Below are positions 55,065-62,216 of a stretch of DNA of 64,000 bases, one piece after another. Position 1 is the first letter of the stretch, and every line of letters starts with the position of its first letter. The position numbers and the translations under genes were made by a program. The notes under the pieces are model-generated. The model had not been told where the DNA came from. It saw only the letters and a program-made list of their open reading frames with translations, and ran no database searches. Source of the DNA: DATAUD01 sp036268455 (GTDB lineage Bacteria > Verrucomicrobiota > Verrucomicrobiia > Limisphaerales > Palsa-1400); the NCBI GenBank assembly GCA_036268455.1, contig DATAUD010000104.1, forward strand, positions 144,008-208,007, given 5' to 3'.

Positions 55065-56732
55065 CTACTGTCGCGATGAGCCCCGCTTCTGCGCTGAAAG
55101 CTGTTTTACGAGGGCTTGGAGATCATCGAGTTTCTTTTCCAAGGTTTGAATCTGGGCGGTTTTTTCGTCGAGCTTCTGGTTCAAGCCCTGGATTGCCGCA
55201 AGCGCCACGCCGCCTTCGTCGATGGGCGCAATGTGCCTTTCATCGGTGCCGATGTTGAAGGTGGAATAAAAATCCTGGCCCATCGGGCCAATGTGCCGCG
55301 TTGCCGCATCCGTCTTATAACTCCATTCCGAGACGGGCAATTGCAGGACTTTGTCCAGAATTTGCGACGGACTCACTGGCGCGAAATCTTGCTTGGCGTT
55401 GCGATCGCTGCTGTTATTGAAGGTGCCATAGACCGACACGCCGGTGGTGGTGGCGTCCACTCTGAGCGTATTCGGCGCGGCGTTGGCTAGGCCGACCAAG
55501 AGACGCACTTCCCCATAGCCCGCGGAGATGCGCGAGGTGCCGCCGCCACTATTAACGACATGACCGGCGCCGCTGGCGTCGGAATACCAGTTGTAGCCCA
55601 TGTGGACGCCATCGCCCAGAAGCGGATAAGAGCCGTAGATATAGCCGTAAGAGTTTCCGCCGCCGAACGAGAAGTGGTGGTAGTCGGAGGAACTCGTGCC
55701 GATGTGCATGTCACCGGCAAGCGTGATTCCCCCGGTGCTGTTGAGCTGGATTCCGGCAGTGGAGTTGAACTGCACACCGCCATTGGCGCGGACGTAGAAC
55801 GAATTTGGGGTCGATGAAACGAAATTACCGCCGCTCTCGTCGTTCCAGACAAACGAGCCGTATTGCAACGCCTGGGCCCCATATCCCGCCGCGAGGCTAA
55901 AGCTCCCCGCGGCGACGTTCTGGTAGCCGCCGCACACCGTCGAATAGAGGCCGCTGGCGGTGTTGTCGTAGCCGCCGCCTATCGCGGAATAATCACCTTT
56001 GCTCGCGTTCTCGTAGCCTCCGGCGATGACGGACGCATAACCTTCGGCAAGGTTGTAGAAACCGCCCCCAACGGTCGAAAAAGTGTTACTGCTGAAATTG
56101 TTATTGCCGCCGGCGACTGTGGAGTATTGGCCCGTAGCGTAGTCAGCGTAGCCGCCACCCACGGTTGCGGTGTTGCCAGAGGCGACGTTCCCTTCGCCGC
56201 CCGCCACAACCGCGTTTGCGCCGGTGGCGGAGTTCAAGGAGCCGCCGCCCACGGTTGAGAAATAGTTGCTGTCCGTATTGGCGTCTCCCCCGCCGATTGT
56301 CTGATATTCCCCGGGGATAATGTAGTTATCCGAAACGACAGAGGCGAGATTCTCGGCGGTGATAGCGTAAGGTATCGGGGTCATTTGCTGTCTCGGCGAC
56401 AACGTGATGAAGCTGGTGCCACTATTAGTGCGGACGGCGACTTCCAGCCAGTTGCTGCCGCCCGGGAAAGAGCCTGGGCCAAAATCAATAGTTGTGGTGA
56501 ACAGACCGTTGCTGACGGAGGTGTTGAGGTTGGTCACTGGCCCCGCGATGGCGTTTCCACCACTGTTGGTATCGAACAAAGCAAAGGTAAGATCGAAATT
56601 GCCATCGGCCGGAGAGCCGTCGCTAATCAACGAGCCTTGATACAGGAACGCGGTGCCCTGGGCCATTGTTGAGAGTTGAATGCTGAAGGTGAGCAGCATT
56701 GCGAACGCAAGCCAATTTAACATGGTTTTCAT
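55065..56732 (-). CDS. Secreted fibre-like protein with YadA-head-like repeats and S74 autocleavage domain
   Basis: A 555-residue exported protein (signal about 1-24; AAAGGAC eight bases before ATG 56732). Residues 25-120 are a small beta domain (FLYQGSLISDGSPADGNFDLTFALFD) common in this phylum. From about 140 to 300 come 14-residue repeats of the type (Y/F)STVGGGxxNxASGxYA, like the left-handed beta-roll of YadA heads. The peptidase S74/intramolecular chaperone domain follows near 440 (SSDRNAKQDF, with Ser-Asp and Lys of the catalytic dyad; PVSEWSYKT; GPMGQDFY) and the C-terminus is a coiled coil (505-550). S74 domains help trimers fold and then cut themselves off. Found mostly in phage tail fibres, but here no phage gene is nearby; a cellular adhesin is likely. 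Confidence 0.87.
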   Translation of the reverse strand: MKTMLNWLAFAMLLTFSIQLSTMAQGTAFLYQGSLISDGSPADGNFDLTFALFDTNSGGNAIAGPVTNLNTSVSNGLFTTTIDFGPGSFPGGSNWLEVAVRTNSGTSFITLSPRQQMTPIPYAITAENLASVVSDNYIIPGEYQTIGGGDANTDSNYFSTVGGGSLNSATGANAVVAGGEGNVASGNTATVGGGYADYATGQYSTVAGGNNNFSSNTFSTVGGGFYNLAEGYASVIAGGYENASKGDYSAIGGGYDNTASGLYSTVCGGYQNVAAGSFSLAAGYGAQALQYGSFVWNDESGGNFVSSTPNSFYVRANGGVQFNSTAGIQLNSTGGITLAGDMHIGTSSSDYHHFSFGGGNSYGYIYGSYPLLGDGVHMGYNWYSDASGAGHVVNSGGGTSRISAGYGEVRLLVGLANAAPNTLRVDATTTGVSVYGTFNNSSDRNAKQDFAPVSPSQILDKVLQLPVSEWSYKTDAATRHIGPMGQDFYSTFNIGTDERHIAPIDEGGVALAAIQGLNQKLDEKTAQIQTLEKKLDDLQALVKQLSAQKRGSSRQ

Positions 56733-56891
56733 TGAATTGTCCTTTTTGGTTTTGGATTCCCCGTCTTTACCGACTTACAAAAGGATTGGCCGGGAAGGGT
56801 TACACCGAATGTAAAAAACTTTTCTTGTGCGGGAATACCTCACACCGAGAAACCTGATTTCAATTGCCAACGTGGGAGAGATTGATTATCA

Positions 56892-57680
56892 ATGGGTACG
56901 ATGACCGACGATGCCTTGGGAAACCAACGAGAGAACGAGGAGGCATGGCCAGGTTCGGCAACCAAACGGAAGGACCAATTCGTCACCACGCAATGGAGCG
57001 AGGTTCTCAAGGCGGGAACCGAGGACAACCAAAAGGCCCTCATCGCCTTGCACTGGCTGTGCAGCAATTACTGGTATCCCATTTACGCATTCATTCGGCG
57101 ACGGGGATCTGATGTCCATGAAGCTGAGGATTTAACGCAGGCGTTTTTCGCATATCTGCTTGAGGACCAAACCTTGAAGAAGGTGGATCAGGACAAGGGA
57201 AGATTTCGTTCCTTTCTTTTGGCCGTGTTAACGAATTTCCTGAACAACGAATGGGACAGCCGGAAGACATTGAAACGCGGAGGCCGGCGACAGATTGTTT
57301 CCCTCGATGAGGCAACCGCCGACGGTCTTTACCGAAACGAACCGTCAGCAACCCTTCCGCCAGAAACGCTTTTTGACCGTCGCTGGGCCTCCACGCTCGT
57401 CGAGAAGGTGCTTGCGAATCTGCGGGAGGAATACCAGTCGCTCCACAATTCCAAACTGCTGGCCCGTGTGGAACCGTTGCTCACCCAGGACGTGTCTGCC
57501 GGATTGTACACGGAATTGGCCGGCGAATTCGGGACGAGTGAAGGGGCGGTGAAAGTGGCCTTGCACCGGTTGCGCAGGCGATTTGGCGAACTGTTGAGGC
57601 GCGAGGTCGGACTCACGGTAGCCGACGCGTCGTCGCTCGATGAGGAAGTTCGTTACCTATTGTCGGCGCTCTCGCAGTGA
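56892..57680 (+). CDS. ECF-type RNA polymerase sigma factor associated with a Ser/Thr kinase
   Basis: A 262-residue sigma-70-family factor. Region 2 is seen in ALHWLCSNYWYPIYAFIRRRGSDVHEAEDLTQAFFAYLLE, with the -10 recognition part in the following helix, and region 4 in YTELAGEFGTSEGAVKVALHRLRRRFGELLRREV (helix-turn-helix). An acidic C-terminus follows. A second ATG three codons inside is possible. No anti-sigma gene is adjacent; 75 bases downstream a Ser/Thr kinase gene starts on the same strand. Sigma factors of this kind in Planctomycetota and Verrucomicrobiota are typically paired with such kinases, and phosphorylation controls at least one such factor (EcfP of Vibrio); that this also holds here is inference. 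Confidence 0.9.
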   Translation: MGTMTDDALGNQRENEEAWPGSATKRKDQFVTTQWSEVLKAGTEDNQKALIALHWLCSNYWYPIYAFIRRRGSDVHEAEDLTQAFFAYLLEDQTLKKVDQDKGRFRSFLLAVLTNFLNNEWDSRKTLKRGGRRQIVSLDEATADGLYRNEPSATLPPETLFDRRWASTLVEKVLANLREEYQSLHNSKLLARVEPLLTQDVSAGLYTELAGEFGTSEGAVKVALHRLRRRFGELLRREVGLTVADASSLDEEVRYLLSALSQ

Positions 57681-57755
57681 GGCAAGGAGATGCGGCTCGA
57701 ATCGCGGGAAATTTTGTAACTTTCAGGGCGGAATGCTTTAGAAAACCAATTTGGA

Positions 57756-60700
57756 ATGCTGACATCGCGGAAATGTCCGTTATGCGGGGCAGATCTCACC
57801 TTGGGCGCTCCTGGTGGACATTGTCTTCGTTGCTTGTTTGAGCTGGCGCTGCAATCCGACGCTTCGTTTCTGGCGCTTTCAAGTCAAACACTGGCCTGGG
57901 AAGAAACGGAAGACCGAATCAGCCGCTATAATCTCCTTCAACAAATCGGCGAGGGCGGGTGCGGCGTCGTCTATATGGCCGAGCAGGATAAACCCGTCCG
58001 CCGGCGCGTGGCCGTCAAAGTCATTAAGCTCGGAATGGACACCAAAAACGTCATTGCGCGGTTTGAAGCGGAACGGCAAGCGATGGCGCTGATGGATCAC
58101 CCGAACATCGCAAAGGTGTTGGATGCCGGCGCCACGGATTCCGGGCGGCCGTTCTTTGTGATGGAACTGGTTCGAGGAATCAAAATCACCGAGTTTTGCG
58201 ACCGGAACAAACTTTCAATACGCGAGCGGCTGGAGCTTTTCGTCAAGGTATGCAACGCGATTCAGCATGCGCATCAAAAAGGTGTCATTCACCGCGACAT
58301 CAAGCCCTCGAACATCCTCGTCGTCTTCAACGACGGAGTGCCGCAGCCCAAAGTGATCGATTTTGGGATTGCCAAGGCGACGCAACAGCCGTTCAGCGAT
58401 AAAACGGTATTCACCGGATTTGAGCAATTCATCGGGACACCAGCCTACATGAGCCCGGAGCAGGCCGGTCTGAACCCGTCCGGCATCGATACTCGAAGCG
58501 ATATTTATTCATTAGGCGTGCTGTTGTATGAGCTTTTGACAGGTCACCTTCCGTTCGACGCCAGGTCGATGACTAAATCGGGCGTTGATGAGATGCGGCG
58601 TGTCATTCGTGAGCAGGAACCTCCGCGGCCTTCGACACGTTTGGATGGTTTGACGGAGGAAGAATTGACGGCGGCGGCCAATCATCGGCGCGTCGAAGCC
58701 GCAAAGCTGAAAAAGCTGGTGCAAGGCGACCTTGACTGGATTGTGATGAAGGCTTTGGAGAAAGAGCACGTCCGCCGTTATGAGACGGCTAATGCCCTTG
58801 GGATGGACACGCGACGACATCTGGATGACGAACCCGTTTTCGCGCGACCGCCGGGAAATTTCTATCGCTTTCAGAAAATGGTTCAGAGGAACAGGCTGGC
58901 CGTAGCGGCTGCGACGGCGGTGGCAGTTGCGCTTGTTATCAGCGTGGCCCTTTCCACTTGGCAATTCGTGGAGAAAAGCCGGGCGGAACGTGAACAAAAC
59001 CGTTTGCGCCAAGAAGCACAAAAACAGGAATTGGCGGCCCGACGAAAGGCGTACGCCGTCAGCATGAATCTGCTTCAGCAGGCGCTTCAATCCGATAATC
59101 TTGGCCGGGCTGTGGACCTGCTCAATCAGCAGCGGCCGCGGCCCGGCCAGGAAGACTTGCGCGGTTGGGAGTGGCGATATCTGTGGCAATTCTGTCGAAG
59201 CGATGCGCAATCCACGCTTTGCGCGCGCACCAATCTTTTAAGTTCGATTTCGTTCTCCAGGAACGGGAGGCTGTTGGCGGTGGCAACGGAGGCGGGCGAT
59301 GTTTCTGTTTGGGATGTCGCCACCGACAAGGTAATTTTTCTCGGCGAAGATGGGTTCCAGCGCGTCGCGCGAACGGCCTTCGCGCCTGACACAGATTTGC
59401 TGGCTTACCAGGACCACACCAACATCATTATTTGGAACAGTAACTCCGGCACGGAAGCCAGCCGACTGCCCGTCGGCGAGGGGCTGAACGACATGGCTTT
59501 CATCTCCGGGAAGCGTTTGTTGACTGCCACGATTCCGGGAACAAACAACATCGCAATCTGGGACACAGCTAGAGGCGCGCTGGTGACCAATTTCGCCGCG
59601 CACATTTTCAACAATTGGATTGGAACGAAATTTGCCGCCGCGCCGGATGGCAATACGATTGCGTATGCCGTTTCAAACCAAACCGTGCAAGTGGTGGATT
59701 TGACGCACGGAAGGGCGGATTGGACATTTCCGGCGACGGAAGAGCTCACCACGGCCCTGGCTTTTTCACCCGATGGCAAAATTCTTGCGACAGGCGGAGG
59801 CTACACGGAAAGCGCCATCAAATTGTGGAACGTCCAGACCCGGGAAGTCATTGGCCAATTGGAAGGACACCGAAGCTGGATCACGTGCCTGAAGTTTTTG
59901 CCGGATGGCAGGCTCGTCTCCGGCAGCGCCGACCAAACCATTCGATTGTGGGACGTGGCGGCCCGCCATGCGGTGAGAACCTTCCGTGGTCATCTCACCG
60001 ACGTGCGGTCCCTGGATGTCACGCGTGATGGCCGCACCCTTGCCAGCGGGGGCAAAGACGGCACAGTGATGCTTTGGGACATGGCCTCGATGACCGCTCG
60101 CGCCCCCGACTGGCAAACCATCGACCCCAAATACCACCCCGGTTTCATCCGAAGTGCCGCATTTTCTCCCGATAGCCGGATGATCGCCGTTGTGGAAAAC
60201 GACGCGGTTAAACTTTATGATGCCGGGACGCTCCGCCCGCTCCTGACGCCGGATATGGGACTTACCAAGCCATCCAACCGCCTCCTGTTCTCGCCTGATT
60301 CACGACTCCTCGCCGAAGCGGATTATTCCGGGCATGTTGGGATTTGGGATTTGCCGGACCGGCGCCGCGTCACCAATTTCGTCGCGAATGCGGGTCAAAC
60401 TGTTTTACTGTCTTTCCTGCGCGGCGGCCAAAGCCTGTTGACGGCTGGAGCCGATAACAGCGTCAACGAATGGAACGCCGCAACCTGGCGGAAAACAGCA
60501 CAGTGGAAGTTAAAAGAAGACGCGACTCACGCTCTGTCTATTATCAGCGCAACCTCGGCAAGCGGGCTTCTGGCCGTCAGGATCAATCACAACCATACAA
60601 TGGAAGTGATTTCGACCAGCGATCCCAAGTCGCGCCGCAGAATGAAATGCCCCGCGGAACTGGTCGCGCTGGCTTTCTCGCCGGACGAAGGGACAATTGC

Positions 60701-61037
60701 GGGCGCAAGCGAAGATGGATCGCTGTCGTTGTGGGACAGCCGGACTTTAGCGAACATAGACACTCTCAGAGGCGTCCTCCTGGGATTACACTCGGTGACA
60801 TTCTCCCCTGATGGCCGGCGGATAGTGGCTGGCAGCAACGGCAGGGAAGCGATCAAGATTTGGGACGCCGTTTCGCACGAGGATGTCGGAACGTTTGAAG
60901 GAAAAGGATCGCTTTTCGCGGGCGCCTGCTTCTCGCCAGACGGCAACATGATCGCCGCGCGCAACTGGAATGGAATGTTGCACATCTGGCGCGCCCCATC
61001 ATGGGAGGAGATCGCCAAGGCGGAAAAGGTCCGTTAG
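57756..61037 (+). CDS. Transmembrane Ser/Thr protein kinase with WD40 propeller sensor
   Basis: A 1093-residue kinase. A short zinc-ribbon motif (CPLCGADL...CLRC, 7-26) precedes the Pkn2-type kinase domain (about 57-330): Gly loop IGEGGCGVVY, Lys in VAVKVIK (88), catalytic HRDIKPSN (Asp about 181), DFGIA and GTPAYMSPEQ. A membrane helix (about 379-405) leads to a helical linker and then to WD40 repeats from about 480 to the end (IRLWDVAARHAVRTFRGHL; MLWDMASM; LSLWDSRTL), forming probably two propellers outside the membrane. All catalytic residues are present. It follows the sigma factor gene by 75 bases and probably controls it. Confidence 0.92.
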   Translation: MLTSRKCPLCGADLTLGAPGGHCLRCLFELALQSDASFLALSSQTLAWEETEDRISRYNLLQQIGEGGCGVVYMAEQDKPVRRRVAVKVIKLGMDTKNVIARFEAERQAMALMDHPNIAKVLDAGATDSGRPFFVMELVRGIKITEFCDRNKLSIRERLELFVKVCNAIQHAHQKGVIHRDIKPSNILVVFNDGVPQPKVIDFGIAKATQQPFSDKTVFTGFEQFIGTPAYMSPEQAGLNPSGIDTRSDIYSLGVLLYELLTGHLPFDARSMTKSGVDEMRRVIREQEPPRPSTRLDGLTEEELTAAANHRRVEAAKLKKLVQGDLDWIVMKALEKEHVRRYETANALGMDTRRHLDDEPVFARPPGNFYRFQKMVQRNRLAVAAATAVAVALVISVALSTWQFVEKSRAEREQNRLRQEAQKQELAARRKAYAVSMNLLQQALQSDNLGRAVDLLNQQRPRPGQEDLRGWEWRYLWQFCRSDAQSTLCARTNLLSSISFSRNGRLLAVATEAGDVSVWDVATDKVIFLGEDGFQRVARTAFAPDTDLLAYQDHTNIIIWNSNSGTEASRLPVGEGLNDMAFISGKRLLTATIPGTNNIAIWDTARGALVTNFAAHIFNNWIGTKFAAAPDGNTIAYAVSNQTVQVVDLTHGRADWTFPATEELTTALAFSPDGKILATGGGYTESAIKLWNVQTREVIGQLEGHRSWITCLKFLPDGRLVSGSADQTIRLWDVAARHAVRTFRGHLTDVRSLDVTRDGRTLASGGKDGTVMLWDMASMTARAPDWQTIDPKYHPGFIRSAAFSPDSRMIAVVENDAVKLYDAGTLRPLLTPDMGLTKPSNRLLFSPDSRLLAEADYSGHVGIWDLPDRRRVTNFVANAGQTVLLSFLRGGQSLLTAGADNSVNEWNAATWRKTAQWKLKEDATHALSIISATSASGLLAVRINHNHTMEVISTSDPKSRRRMKCPAELVALAFSPDEGTIAGASEDGSLSLWDSRTLANIDTLRGVLLGLHSVTFSPDGRRIVAGSNGREAIKIWDAVSHEDVGTFEGKGSLFAGACFSPDGNMIAARNWNGMLHIWRAPSWEEIAKAEKVR

Positions 61038-61142
61038 ATTGATTAGATTGAAAAAGTTGGTTCCGGATCCTCGGGCGGTTGAGCCAGCAAAGTCAGCTTT
61101 TCTTTGAAATATCAAACTGCCGCCTGAAAGAGACGTATCTCA

Positions 61143-61334
61143 CTATGGCTTGCTCCGGTAAGGCGCGGACTCCTCGCGAAGACCCAAGCCTGATGTCCCC
61201 ACATTTCGGCGAATCGCCAGTTCACGCTCCCTCATCGCGTCAAGCATACGTAATTTTTCCGTCACTGGGAGCGCCGCAAGCTTGCGCCGGAAGGCGCGTT
61301 TGCTGTCGAGAATCTTTTGCAGGTCAACGCTCAT
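61143..61334 (-). CDS. Small partner protein of the nucleotidyltransferase
   Basis: A 63-residue, basic, helical protein (MSVDLQKILDSKRAFRRKLAALPVTEKLRMLDAMRERELAIRRN...). Its start overlaps the stop of the nucleotidyltransferase gene by ATGA, which supports that it is real. The middle (KRAFRRKLAALPVTEKLRMLDAM) recurs in small proteins next to minimal nucleotidyltransferases. In such pairs the small member is often the antitoxin, but the polarity here is not known. Confidence 0.7.
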   Translation of the reverse strand: MSVDLQKILDSKRAFRRKLAALPVTEKLRMLDAMRERELAIRRNVGTSGLGLREESAPYRSKP

Positions 61335-61858
61335 GGGACATCACCTGGAAATTGTCGTTCAAACCTGCGCCAGGCGTCAAGCAGGCTATGTCGAGTGAGA
61401 ATGTCTTTAAAACGGACCGGGTTGAGCACCGCGGCCTCGACAAATTGGAGAAGACGCGCTTTGTCCTTGGCGCGTCCCGTTTGAAGGGCGATGGCAGCGA
61501 GATGTTCCGCGGTAAAGACACGGGCGGGTGTTCCGTCCACATCTTGGATCACTGATTCGCGTAATGCTTCTTCCGCCAGCGGAGTCCCCGGCGTTAAGAA
61601 TTGGACAGGCCAGCCACCAATGATGATATATTCACCTTCCACTGTGCCTCCCTTCGCCTTGAGGTAATCGAAAATTGACTGCAAACTTACTAATAACGAC
61701 CCTGGCACAGGTTTGATGCCCGCGAAAATATCAACGTCCAGTGTTGCAACGGGTTCAAGATAGAAGGTCGCACCGACCGCGCCTCCAATAGCATACCGTT
61801 CAATCGCCCCGTCAACCTCCATCTGATTGATAATGGTAATGACTTCTTTAATATTCAC
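61331..61858 (-). CDS. Nucleotidyltransferase-fold protein (AbiEii/minimal NTase type)
   Basis: A 175-residue protein with the reduced nucleotidyltransferase fold: YAIGGAVGATFYLEPVATLDVDIFAG (about 22-47) carries the GG and the D-x-D metal site (DVD), followed by IIGGWPVQFL and a helical part (AEHLAAIALQTGRAKDKARL) typical of AbiEii-like and DUF6036-like proteins. The start is GTG at 61858; an ATG at 61822 is also possible. With the overlapping 63-residue gene it forms a two-gene unit that resembles NTase-based toxin-antitoxin or phage-resistance modules. Nothing in the sequence proves toxicity. Confidence 0.8.
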   Translation of the reverse strand: MNIKEVITIINQMEVDGAIERYAIGGAVGATFYLEPVATLDVDIFAGIKPVPGSLLVSLQSIFDYLKAKGGTVEGEYIIIGGWPVQFLTPGTPLAEEALRESVIQDVDGTPARVFTAEHLAAIALQTGRAKDKARLLQFVEAAVLNPVRFKDILTRHSLLDAWRRFERQFPGDVP

Positions 61859-61870
61859 AGCAAGAGAATG

Positions 61871-61967
61871 TTACGCGGCAAGAGCCTCATTCAATTCATC
61901 CGGCAACCCATCCACACGCGAGAAGCCGCGCGTTAATCTTTTGGCGGGCTTGTTGTTCGGGCGTCAT
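61871..61967 (-). pseudogene. Probable relic of a type I restriction (HsdR-like) gene
   Basis: Starting at ATG 61967, the frame gives MTPEQQARQKINARLLACGWV, like the usual HsdR-type N-terminus (MTPEQxARxxIDxLLxxxGWV), then AG and a stop at 61896. A second frame ends ...LPDELNEALAA at 61871, like common HsdR C-termini. The simplest reading is an internal deletion that removed over 2 kb between the first and last codons. The C-terminal match is short, so only the N-terminal match is reasonably firm. The rest of 61859-62216 shows no gene; the part before typA is presumably its leader. Confidence 0.45.
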
Positions 61968-62216
61968 GAATGCAAGCTTGGCAAGCCTATGCGTGAATCC
62001 GAAAATTTGCGAGCGATGCTTTTAAGCTTTTAAATATCCGTGGCATAGCTGGTTGCACATGAAATAGGGCGTTATTTTTAGCTCGTTTTAAAAGTTATTC
62101 CAGTCTTAAAACAGGAGGCGCCAAATCGCCATCGGCGTCGAAAGCGGAAAACGCGACAGAGAATTACTTGCTCCTTGACGTTTGGCGGAATCGGGGCACA
62201 TTAACCGGCTCGACTA

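Noticed and set aside
55065..56732. Prophage remnant because of the S74 domain
   Set aside because: No phage structural, integrase or lysis genes are nearby, and the protein has a Sec signal peptide.
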